Shown here one piece after another: positions 34,801-46,800 of a stretch of DNA of 64,000 bases. Below the pieces are notes generated by a model that was given only the letters and a program-made list of their open reading frames with translations, was not told the DNA's origin and searched no databases. Every line of letters begins with the position of its first letter. Position 1 is the first letter of the stretch. The DNA comes from Phoronis australis (lineage: Eukaryota; Phoronida; Phoronidae), in contig NMRA01000480.1 in the NCBI GenBank assembly GCA_002633005.1, positions 113,696 through 177,695 of the forward strand, read 5' to 3'. The position numbers and the translations under genes are program-made.

Positions 34801-37800
34801 CAAGTTTGTCAGGTGTGGACATTTGTTTGCGGTCCTACATAACTTTAAATAGACAAACTTGTATATTCATTCCAATTGACATCATAAACAGACAACTGCT
34901 CCAGTTTGTGGATGTGTATCTGGAGTTGCCATGACAACTGTCGCTACAATCCTATTTCCAGAGTATTTTAAAGACCCTGAGTTAGCCAGAGTGTCATGAC
35001 TTCATCAAAATAACTTTTATGGGATTGTCTTCTGCTTACACTGTGTTTGATATCAGCAACTTGTCCAATATTAATGTATTGAGATGACTATAAGAGTGGT
35101 CAGTTGTTGCCATGGGCTTTTGGTGCCACAGAAAGTTATATGAACTTAAATTTTTAAAAAGGTTGGAAAAATCTAGGTCCTGTATCCTTAACACAAAAAG
35201 GGACATTCTCAACAAAAGTAAAGTTTAAAGAAAATAACTGAAGCACGAAATCGAACATGACTACCCGCGTGGAACAGTGGAACGCTGAACCAATGAGGCA
35301 AATTCCTGTTAAATAGCTGTATTTTGAATGTATTTAAATGGCAGACACCAACCTTGGCAATGGCAATTAGTAATAAAATTGCATAACATCGGATCCCGTT
35401 GCTCAGCCCAAAGCTAATAATATTGTAACAGGAGTGCCCTGGACATGATTATGTAAGAAAGATATATGCGCCCTCTAGTGGTCAAGCTGTGTATTACGTA
35501 TGGAATTTTCCTATGATGTTGAGTCCTTTGGACATGGCCAAATATGGTCAGAAGCTAGGAGCTATGGGCCTTGCCCTTCAGATCGTGTCTGATTGGTTGA
35601 AATTGCGTACTTAAGCTTTGTCACTGTCAGACACGAGGAGTCCAGTCGCAGAGTTCAAGAAGCAAACATGTACACCTTCACTCACACCAAATTGCAACTG
35701 TTTGTGCAGCTTTCGGGCTCCTCCCGAACTTGGTTGCCAACAGTTTAGCCCCATGCAATTCTCGGGCTCCTCCCGAGCTTGATTGCATCTCACCTTTCGG
35801 ATCTGAATAACCAAATTGCCCCGTTCTTGCACACACAACTATTAATCAGCGACTGGTTTGCCCGTGTATCAGAACTGTATAAATCACAACGCTGCGATAC
35901 TAAATCATGGAACAACTGGATTGCTTGTAAGTGTGAAATATTGTAGTTATATATTCTTACAATAAACCTATGTATTATTCACCAACTTTTAGTTTTCAAT
36001 ATCACCCTCAGTCCGCACCGGGCTCGTAAAATCGGGGCGCCTTGGTCGTAGATACCGCCCCCGTTACAATATTAAGATTCATTTATATTTCCAAATTTGC
36101 ATTTTTATACGCAAAAAGTGATATGTCCCTTTGGTTTTTGTGCTCTTCAAAGCTATTCCTGGTAAATAATTTGATTTCACTTGAGGAATGTATGAAATGT
36201 CCACCAATATACCCAAGATTGATTATGACTCAAATATTGATAAATTGTGATAGACATGCATTTTGAAATTTATAAAGTAATTGAAAAGTGGAATAGTAAG
36301 ACAATATTTCTGACTTAAGAGTTAATCCGCTTCTCATAAAACATGGCCCAGAACATAGTTTAAACTGCTTTAACATGTAATCCTATCATGCGGTTGTCTT
36401 TTTAGGTCCTGGCTTGGCATTCATCGCTTACCCAAAAGCCCTTGGCACCATGCCACTATCACCATTCTGGGCAATACTCTTCTTCTTCATGGTCATCCTG
36501 CTTGGGTTGGACAGTCAGGTGTGTACATAGTGATATCTTGCAATCACTACTTGAAAGTTACTACCTCCGCAGGCTTTCACAGACAAAGGCATGGGCCTCA
36601 CCTTAGCAGTGGGTGACCATTGAACATACTATAAGTGCCACCTATGAGCATGCCTCACGTTAGCAGTGGGTGACCATTGAACATACTATAAGTGCTACCT
36701 ATGAGCATGCCTCACGTTAGCAGTGGGTGACCATTGAACATACTATATGCGCCACCTATGAGCTCATCAGAGTATTCAGTACCTTTTTATGCGCCCACAT
36801 AATTATATGTGGATGCATATTGGCATCATCTCTGTCTAGACATCTGGCATCCTCGGCGGGATCTAATTGAAATTTGGCAGGTGTGTTCCTACGTGGATGG
36901 CGACGAGTTTCGGACCGAGCCAAATACTGCCATTCTGCTCAGTGTCTGAAGTCCAGTGTCCGTATGTTGGGGTAGGTTTCCGCGGATGGCCACTTAACAA
37001 CTATGCAGCAGTTTGTTTACGTTAACAGCTTTGCGTTTGATTTAACTCAGTGATAAGCCGTCTGGCTGTCTGTGAGTGGAGTGTGCTTGAGCATTCGCCT
37101 ATTTGAACTGTTCCATTTTTCTCATTTAATTTTGATAGTTAATTTTGAATTATCTTATTTCGACCACAACAGTATGTTTTTGGTCAAAATCAGCCCACAG
37201 TTGCCACAGATACGCCTACATTACAACAAGGTACACATTCCTGTGGAATTGCAATATCTGCGTAAAGTTAATGTTATTACATTTTGTTTAGTTGCCGTGG
37301 ACTTAAGAGTAATTTTTATGCGCCCACATGTGGACGCATTATGCCGTCATCGCCGTCCGTCTGGCGTCAGTGCGTCCTGCTCTATCTCCAAAACCCTTTG
37401 ACATACGTTCATGAAATTTGGCACATACCGTAAACGTTCGGGTTAACGCCCATGCTCAGTTAACCGCCCACCCCCTACTTTAGGTGGATTTTCGATTTAA
37501 CCGCCCACTGTTCGGTTAAGCGCCCCCCTGCGATTTTTGAAGATTTCCAGTTAAGCGCCCACCTCTCGGCGCCCATCCCCGACTTTTAAAGAATGAAGAT
37601 TTAGCGCCCAGTGCTAAGGAAACGCGCGATTCCCCGACTTTTAGAAAAAGATCGATGATCACAATGAGCGCAACGACGCCGGGCCTCCGAGACGGTGGTT
37701 TAGCAATGTGAATTGCAATTATACAAGTAACGAGTTATTGTCTTGGGTCATGAACTCACTTCTTGAACGTTTTTGTCACTTTATTTTCTTCCCATGTTTG

Positions 37801-40800
37801 CAAAGTTTAAGAACGCCGCCGGCGTCAAAACCTCCGCTTTCAGCGACTTTGTCTGCCGCGCTGAATTTTCATCTGCAGTGCACTTGATAAAACATATATT
37901 CGAAAAAATCAGGCCAGAGAAATGAGACAATGGAAGTATATAATCACGCCCGTTTCTGTTACTTAGGACTGTCGCTATTCTCTTTTGATGTGTGACTTGT
38001 AGTGGTGCACGCGCGCAAGTTCCCACACTTCGGAGTGCATGTTACCGTGACACCAACATGTGATTGACAGGTGACTCGCACGTAGGCCCTACGCGCGTGC
38101 TGAATCCCGCCGCTATCTTTGGCCATAAAAAACGAGATGCATATTGAAAGAGGCCGTTATATTACTTGACGGCATTTCCAAGTCACGATTGTCAGCCGAC
38201 TGAGACATTGCGCGCTAACAACGGGACCGAACAGTGCCGCAGTGCGATATTGCAAGTGATATAAATAGGATAATCTGGACATCTTGCATGAAAAATAAAT
38301 GTTTTTCCACCACGAAGTTTGGTAAGGTGATCGTTTATGAATTGAAACATCGCTATTTTGTAGCGTTTTATCACACATTTATGCCGTGGCTCGAAATTTT
38401 ATTCTCGATTGACGAGTGGCACACGGCCGCTTAACCCCAATTCTTGTCTTGGACCTACTTCTTTGCCGAGCATGTTTGGCGCAACGGCAAGTGAGCAATG
38501 CCGGGCAGTCGAGATAAAACAGCAAGCCACAGAACCATACGCTGAAAATGTCATTGAGTCACGGAGTGTTGACTATAAACATCCCAAACACAAAAAACAT
38601 CTGAATTAAGGTTTTCAAACTTTTATTACAACCAATTTCAATTTTAAAACTGCTCTCTCTGACTATGAACTTGGCAGCTAGTACGAGACTGTAACCATAA
38701 ATCTGATGTCTGCTGTGACCTCTGCAACACGTGAAGCTTGCACGCGCGCACTTTAGCAAGATGAAATAGTTGCAATCCAAGTAGAGGCTGCGTGGTCACT
38801 GGTCGTCTGCGCTCTACACTACAGGGCTAAATAACGAGACCGCAGGACAGCACGGAGCTATTACTCATCAATTCTGTAAATTTAATAGTGAATAACTAAT
38901 ATGAGGGCATGATAACTTTTGTTAGGATCATCCGCTGTTATGACATTCTTCCCGTTATGTGGCGACGTGACAACAACGCTCTGAAAAGTGCTACGCGTTC
39001 CGAGTAGGCCTACGACTACGTGTGTGGTGTGGGTACTTAAATCACGAGGTAAGATTAACCGCCCAGGGCGCTTGCCTGTCATAATAAGCACCCATGTTCG
39101 GTTAACCGCCCACCCTGGATTTTTTGAAGTTTCACGTTTAAACGCCCATGTCTGGTTAACCGCCCACCCCCAATTTTTTGGGTTTGCCAATTTAACCGCC
39201 CAGGGCGTTAACCCGAACGTTTACGGTATGTTCCATTCATGAATGGGATGGCATGAGCGAACTTTCGGATGGATTCGAATACGGGTATGCCCCCTAGTGG
39301 CTATTTTAGTTTTTTATGCTTACCTTTGTATCTTAAAAAGTCCTTAACGGATTTCTATGAAATTTGGTATGTGGGCACCTATTAGTGGGATGACGCTATC
39401 CTCCTGTTTTCGGATGGATTTGACGTAGTTTGCGCCACTTAGTGGCTATTTTTTCGATTTTTTTTGCATCCACCCCTCTATCAACGAAACCGCTCAAAAG
39501 ATGATTGTAAAAATTGGCATATATGTGTTTACTATAAAGAGGACGGTTGACGATGATTTTCCAATGATTTCGACTACTGTGGTGCCTCCTAGTGGCAGTT
39601 TTGTTTTTTTGCGCCTATGGCTGTATTTCCTAAACCGTTTGCAGGATCTTTACTTAATTTAGCAAGTGTATTTATATGATGTTGGCTACGGATGACAACT
39701 GCTGTGCCCCCTAGTGGCAATTTTATTTTTTTACGTTTAACTTTGTATCTTCAAAGGTCCTCAACAGATTTTCATAAAATTTTATATATAGGCATCTATT
39801 GGTGTGATGACTTCCTTCCTGTTTTTGGATGGAATCGAGGTATTTTGCACCACCTAGTGGCCATTTTTGCTGTTTTCAAATCTTGTTTTTGGCTTCCACC
39901 CCTGTATCAACCAAATCATTTGAAAATTGGCATATATGTTCTCAGTGTGAAGATGACCTTTGATGATGGTGACTGACTACTGTGGCGCCTCCTAGTAGTA
40001 GTTTTGTTTAGAACCCATAGTTCTATCTCCTAAACCCACTGCAGGATCTTTACTAGATTTAGTAAGTGTATTTATATGAAGATAACAACACTGTGCCCAC
40101 TAGTGGCAATTTCATTTAATTGTGTTTCCCTTTGTTTCTCTGAAGTTTCTTGACAGATTTTTATGAAATATGGCATGTTCCTGTTTTTGGATGGATTGTA
40201 TGTTTTTGCACCATCTAGTGGCCATTTATATGATACAAATAAATAACCCTAAAAGCACACCATTTGCAATTCATTCGTGGGTGCATTTCAATGCTCCGCG
40301 TTGCTCTTGTTTAAATTGTCACAACAAAAGTTTGCTGAGTAAACCATCTGCTTTCCATAAAATCTTAGGCATTACTTAGCATGCAAAAATTCGACTTCAG
40401 GAATAAAGAAGTGAAGGAGTCCTTAACTTCAATACTTGGATTTTTTTGTTATGGGACCCCTGATAGTGGAATAAATAAAATTGTAACACCAAGCATCACT
40501 ATACCAAGAAACAAAACTAGCGGTACAGATTATGAATACCACTGTCTGTGACCTGGCATTTTCATGCTGGGCCTTAATTAACAGTTGTGTAAACAACCTA
40601 CCCCAGTGGACTGAGCTCACACCCTGAGCGGCATGGCTAAGTCTCCTAGTGTGTCAGAATATAGTCTGACAGTATTTTTAGTTGTATTGTTTTGTTTTGT
40701 TATTCTATTTGATTGGCATGACCCCTGAGTTAAGTACAATTAGATGTAATTTGTTTTCTACAGAATAGTATGGAACTTTCTAGTAGACTGAGTTCAGTAG

Positions 40801-43800
40801 TGATGATGTAATTTGTTTACTGCAATATAGTGTGGAACTTTCTAGAAGACCTAAGCATGACAGCGATTAATGCAGTCTGGAATAATCTAGAGACTAGTAT
40901 ATGTTTGTAGAATGATTGGGTAGATTCAGGAAAGTTCTAGAATGTGCTTGAATTGATGTAAAGTTCCAGAACAATGCATTAGGCTATAAATACACATTAA
41001 GCATGGGTTTGTGTTAGTCAGATCAAGTCAGTGAGATCAAGTCAGTGAGATCAAGTCAGAGAGATCAAGTCAATTAAAGAAAGTTAATCAGGAGAATTAC
41101 AGTTGAGTTGCAGTGAAGAGAATCAGCAGTTACAGCGATTGTCAATGGAGAGCCAGCTATAGAGACAGCAGGTTATTGAATAGACGAGTGTAACAGTTGC
41201 TGAACTTGTCTCAGAAGTTCATCACAAGTCAAAGCTTCGCAGCACTGGCTGGAGCATAAACAGACATTACGTCGGACGTTTTGTTTGTGTAGGCTTTTGA
41301 ACATACGGTCGGGATTAATAAACAATTAACTCGAACCAGTCTTCAGTCAATCGCCGCTTCGAAAGCTATTAGCACCGGTCTGTAACAACCTGCGCTCACC
41401 CACACTCGGGGGAAAACGTGACAATTGGTGAGCACGCCAGGAGCTTACTGACGGTAACAAGGTGTGATAAAGTGGACTTTTGGAATTAGAAACTCTCTAT
41501 GGAGACAAGATCTCAACTAAGGGAGTTAATGGCCCTCGGACAAGAAATGGGTCTGTAGGGGAAACGACACCATAAGTCAGCAGCGGTCAGCCACCGAGGT
41601 TCTCAGAGTAAGGATTCAGTGAAGCATGCTAACCGTGAACGTGCCTTCAAAGGAAAGCTGCGTCTGAAGGAGGGGTATGTTGGAATGAAAAAGGTCTCAG
41701 TGTTGAGACACACAGGCTGCACAACCATTGTGGTTCGATCCAGTCTAGTCGAACCAGGAGATATGACCTGTTGGAAGTGGTCATGCAAGTTGGCGGACTC
41801 TACGAAGAGATGGCTACCTTTCGCCAGGATCAACATCAAGACACCTTACTACACGGGAGAAGTGTTTGCGATGTGCATGGAGCGTCCAGTGTCCGATTTG
41901 ATTATCGGGAACGTAACTGATGCCTTGAAGCCAGGGGATGTTGAGCAACAGCAGAGAGCAACAACTGCCAACGAGGACAGTACAAGCAATAGCCTTGTGG
42001 AGGGTCCGAAAGATGACTCTCAAAAGGGTACTACTTCCCAAGAGGAAAATCCAGTGATTTCAACTCCAGAGAGAGAAGAGGTGGCCGACATGTCGGTAGG
42101 AACAGATCCTGATGAATCCAGCAGGGAAGCACTAGCAGTGACTACCAGGGCTCAGGCAGACCAACAAAAAGCGGATATTAAACCGTTAGCTGTGTCCCCG
42201 ACCATACAAGAGATGGGACTAAAGCAGTTCAAGGAATCCCAGAATGAAGATTCATCAATGAAAAACTTATGGAAGCAAGCTGAAGCCAAAGTTCAGCGAC
42301 AGACCTAAGACAAGGGGTCATACGTGATGGAGGTTCAACGAGGAATACTCTGTCGAATGTTCAAGAGGGAAGACGGTGACAAGGTGAAACAAGTTGTCGT
42401 CCCGAGTATTTTAGGGAAGACCGTGATGAAGCTCACTCATGAGACTATACTCTGTGGACACCTCGGTGTTAGGAAGACAACTGACCGTATCACCAGCAAC
42501 TTCTATTGGCTTGGAGTGGCATCAGAAGTCACCAGATTCTGTAGATCATGTGACATCTGCCAGAAGACAATCCCTAAAGGTCGCGTGACCAAGGTACCCC
42601 TGGGAGAGATGCCTTTGATGGAGGAGCCTTTCAAAAGGATTGCGATTGATCTGATTGGCCCTATAGCTCGAGTTTCCGACAAGGGTAACAGATACTTAGA
42701 GATGGATACAGAGGCACAAAATTATGATTTTGTGTTGGCAGGGGCGTGTTGTCAGAATATAGTCTGACAGTATTTTTAGTTGTATTGTTTTGTTTTGTTA
42801 TTCTGTTTGATTGGCATGACCCCTGAGTTAAGTACAATGATGATGTAATTTGTTTACTACAGAATAGTATGGAACTTTCTAGTAGACTGAGTTCAGTAGT
42901 GATGATGTAATTTGTTTACTGCAGTATAGTGTGGAACTTTCTAGAAGACTTTAGCATGACAGCGATTAATGCAGTCTGGAATAATCTAGAGACTAGTATA
43001 TGTTTGTAGAATGATTGGGTAGATTCAGGAAAGTTCTAGAATGTGCTTGAATTGATGTAAAGTTCCAGAACAATGCATTAGGCTATAAATACACATTAAG
43101 CACGGGTTTGTGTTAGTCAGATCAAGTCATTGAGATCAAGTCAGTGAGATCAAGTCAGAGAGATCAAGTCAGCTCAACAAAGTAAATCAGGAGAATTACA
43201 GTTGAGTTGCAGTGAAGAGAATCAGCAGTTACAGTGATAGTCAATAGAGAGCCAGCTATAGAGACAGCAGGTTATTGAATCGACGAGTGTAACAGTTGCT
43301 GAACGTGTCTCAAAAGTTTATCACAAGTCAAGGCTTCGTAGCACTGTCTGGAGCAAAAGCAGACATTATGTCGAACGTTTTGTTTGAGTAGGCTTGTGAA
43401 CATACGGTCTGGATTAATAAACGATTAACTCGAACCAGTCTTCAGTCATTGCACCGAAAGGTATTAGCACCGGTCTGTAAAAACCTGCGCCCACCCACAC
43501 ATGGGGAAAAACGTGACATTGTGGTTGTTTTATTCTTTTTCCTCTGTATCTTCGGAGTTCCTTGACGGATTTGCATGAAATTTGGCAAATAGGTTTTTAA
43601 TACTGAGGCAATGATGCCATTCCATTTTCAGACTGATTTTTGTTATTTTTGCATTCATTTTCTGGTCTCCACTTCTCTATCTGCCATCAAAGGATCATTA
43701 TAAGAATGATGTTTTGCTGATAAGAAAGCCAAGACTGACGTTACTGACATTGACTTTCGGACGGGTCGGACTACTGTGTCCCCCAGTAGCGACTTTTTTG

Positions 43801-46800
43801 TTTGCATCTGCGGCCAAATCTCCGTTACCCTTTGAAGGAAGGACCTTTGTAAAATTTGAAAGATGTATTCCTATGGAGCGGTTGACAATCGGTAACGGGT
43901 GTTGAACTGATCCAGATACCACTGTGCCTCCTAGTGGCAATTTTTTATGTTTGCCTCTGTATCTTCGGATTTCAGTAAGAGCTGTTCTGCAAAATTCGTA
44001 TGGGAAGGGGGGGGCGGCAGTTGAAATAGATATATGGGTGGTGGTCTTCAGAAGAAAATTCAAATTATGGGTGGGGGTTCCTGTAAGAAGTTGAGCATTA
44101 AAACTGGGTTGAATAACTTGACTTATTAGCAGCGTTGTGTTGTGTTGTGGACTGTCTCGGTCCGTCAGTGAGATGGTTGTATTCAGTAACGAAGTGTGGA
44201 ACACTCAATTACACTAGTAAAGCAACTGGCAGTAGCAAGATGAGGACTGTCTTTATGTCAAGTGAACAGATTTATATACAAGTTACAAATATGTGGGTTG
44301 CATGCACCAAACTTTGTGATTCAATATCCTACAGGAAAAAACAGGAAGCAACTATAAGAACTTTCACAACAATCATCTGAACTATTCTGTTGTGTTTGCC
44401 GTATATGGTAATGGTCAGCTGTCTTTTAGCTATGATTCTGTGAATGACCATTTCGCAATCTTGTTTACTACAGAGATCATCAAAACGTGTGGATGCACCG
44501 GATGGGTTGGTCGCTGACTCAGCTGACAGCCAAAACAAGTTTGTATAAACAAACAATTGGCTAGCAAAGAAATAATATCAACAAGTAATAACAATATCAA
44601 ACTAATGTGCTAAGAATTATATATGTATCAAGAATTTCACAGATTTCATGACAGGTGAAACTACTAGGAATAATTTTGTTTTAATAACAATTAAATTGTT
44701 AGACAAGCAACTGGTGAGAGTTCATGAAGGGAGCTAGAGAAACTACTGAAGCGAAAGCCTGACAAGTCGATCCTGTATGTGCTCTTTCTCCATTATTTCC
44801 ATACTGTACCTCCAGAGCTGCTTTCCACTTCACAACACACTGCTGAGTCCTCTGAGACGGGAAAACAAGAGCTCTGTGGCGGATATCCAAGGTCAGTGGT
44901 GAGGAAAGTGCAACCCACTGCGGACATGTCTCGGGTGTTTGATGAATGGAAAATGTATCAGTGTGATGGAAATGTGCCACTGTTTGATTCCAGTTCTACA
45001 CTTGAAGATTTCTAGAATGATGTTTTTTCACTGACTGGTGTGGACAAAAGAGCTGGATATGAAGGGCTCCCATCAATAGTGAAAGCTGGCCTCGTCCTTG
45101 CACAAACTAATGCTGAGTCTGTCCATTAATTCTCACATGCTTTCTTAAGATTGGTGAAGCAACCATGGTAGGCCTCCGCACTGTGAAGGAAGCTGTTTGG
45201 TTTTATGATCCTGTGGACAGCAAGCCTTAGACAATTCCATTGATGAAGGGACTCGGATTGACCTGTAAATCTTCACATTCAAATTCCCAGGCACGAAGGG
45301 AGACATGAACGGGAGCAATTACGACAAGAAGCCCAAGCAAAAGCAAGGAAACTTGAGCAGAAGATGGCACAGAAACAGCAGGAAAAGTTGAAGCATGCGA
45401 AAAAAACACTTTTTGAGTCAGAAGACGATCTCACTAAAGAAGAAGAAAATGGTTTTTGGAAAGTTGAAAGCTGCAGATGAGCTCGTGTCAGAGTCTAATA
45501 TGAAACTCCGAGAAGCATTGTCTATGTCAGAAGTAGAATATGGGTGTGTTTAAAAGGTAGCTATGGTTTGAGATTGTGCGTAGATGGAGAGAGAATGATT
45601 AAATCCAGTAATTAATTTATTATATGATAACCCCTAATTAGACAAATGAAACCTGTTGTTAATTAAGTAATCAACTACAAAGAAGAGTAACTAGGCTAGC
45701 ACTCTCTTTAAAGATTACTTTAGTCAATCAAACAAAATAATCAAATGTCTTATCTGTTATCCAATCTGTAGTACTCTCCACTTGTTGGATGACAGTCCTG
45801 TTAGTGAATCTTTGAACTACACACACTGTATTGCGACAGACAGTGTACTTGCTGGTCACAGTCTCTGGTCACCCAACACTTGCAGGCAGTTTCTTCTACC
45901 CACTATTCTTGCTGGCCACAGTCTCTGGTGACACAATACTTAAGGCAGTATCTTACTACCCACGATGGAAGTGACAAGCTCTTAGTTAACTTCCTGTTCG
46001 TTAACCATTGCCTTACCAAGATCCTCTCTAGAATCTTCCACAAGATGGCTGTGCTATACAATTTCCTCAAAACACTAGCAAGTCTTTATGATTCAAGTAC
46101 TGCAGCACATCTGAATATCTTCTTGATTTTAGCCCATATTATAATAGTCTACTTATTTAGCAATTGGCTAATAAAAACCACATAATTTTATCTAAACCTA
46201 TCATTGGCTGTTACAATTTGTTCTCAGAACGCAGAACGCAAAGACCCCAGAACGCAAAGTTGTAAACACCATCTAAAAGTAGATTTTGTTGTTAAAATAC
46301 ATGTCAACAAGTTTGACCCCATGATTTAAACGTAAATATGCACAAATTTTGGGCAACTTAAAGTGCAACTATTCTTACTAATTACTTAATCAATATTAAT
46401 TCTGACAGTCTAGTTCATCAGCTGTCTCCAAGTAGTCAGTGACCGTTACATTCATGATGTTCAACTCCAAGTAGTCAGTGACCGTTACATTCATGATGTT
46501 CAACTCCAAGTAGTCAGTGACCGTTACATTCATGATGTTCAACTCCAAGTAGTCAGTGACCGTTACAAGTAGTCAGTGACCGTTACATTCATGATGTTCA
46601 ACTCTGCAACAGCAAAGTGTGATGAACTGAGTAAACACATTGATGAAATCCGCGGAAAACAAAAGCATCTTGAAAGCAAAACACATAAGCTCCTTTAAAA
46701 AGCTATGTACAATGATCCAGTCTCTGCAAAAAAATACAAGAAAACATAGACTGTGTGCCCAGTTTTGCTAAGTAACATCAATTTTTTGAGTGTAACTTAA

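Larger units (their letters stand above)
40652..43518 (+). mobile_element. Internally deleted LTR retrotransposon, protease-integrase order
   Basis: Two LTRs of 772 and 769 bp flank a 1.33 kb internal region with, in order, a gag start, a protease-like frame and an integrase N-terminus that stops at the 3' LTR. RT and RNase H are absent. Protease directly followed by integrase fits the same Gmr1-like gene order as the fragment at 25.6-27.2 kb. The flanks TAGTG and TTGTG are a slightly diverged 5-bp target duplication, and the target is a CTAGTGG repeat monomer (GTTGTTTTATT continues at 43523). The LTRs differ at several substitutions and small indels, so the insertion is not recent. Confidence 0.92.
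44920..46700 (+). pseudogene. Decayed hAT-like repeat protein, split by a 1-kb insertion
   Basis: The + strand holds broken frames: [20 protein letters not shown] (44940 on), [19 protein letters not shown] (about 45067-45126), [20 protein letters not shown] (45153 on) and a Lys/Glu/Gln-rich coiled coil with [20 protein letters not shown] and [19 protein letters not shown] (45307-45425). After 45545 similarity stops, and [20 protein letters not shown] resumes at about 46613-46680. The A-x-NA-x-S/E pattern followed by a long coiled coil matches repeat proteins with a hAT-type C-terminal dimerisation segment that I recall from invertebrate genomes. Several stops and frameshifts make it dead. Family assignment is from memory. 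Confidence 0.6.

Noticed and set aside
41619-42308. Host aspartic protease gene
   Set aside because: It lies between two LTRs, is followed in frame by integrase, and lacks the catalytic Asp.
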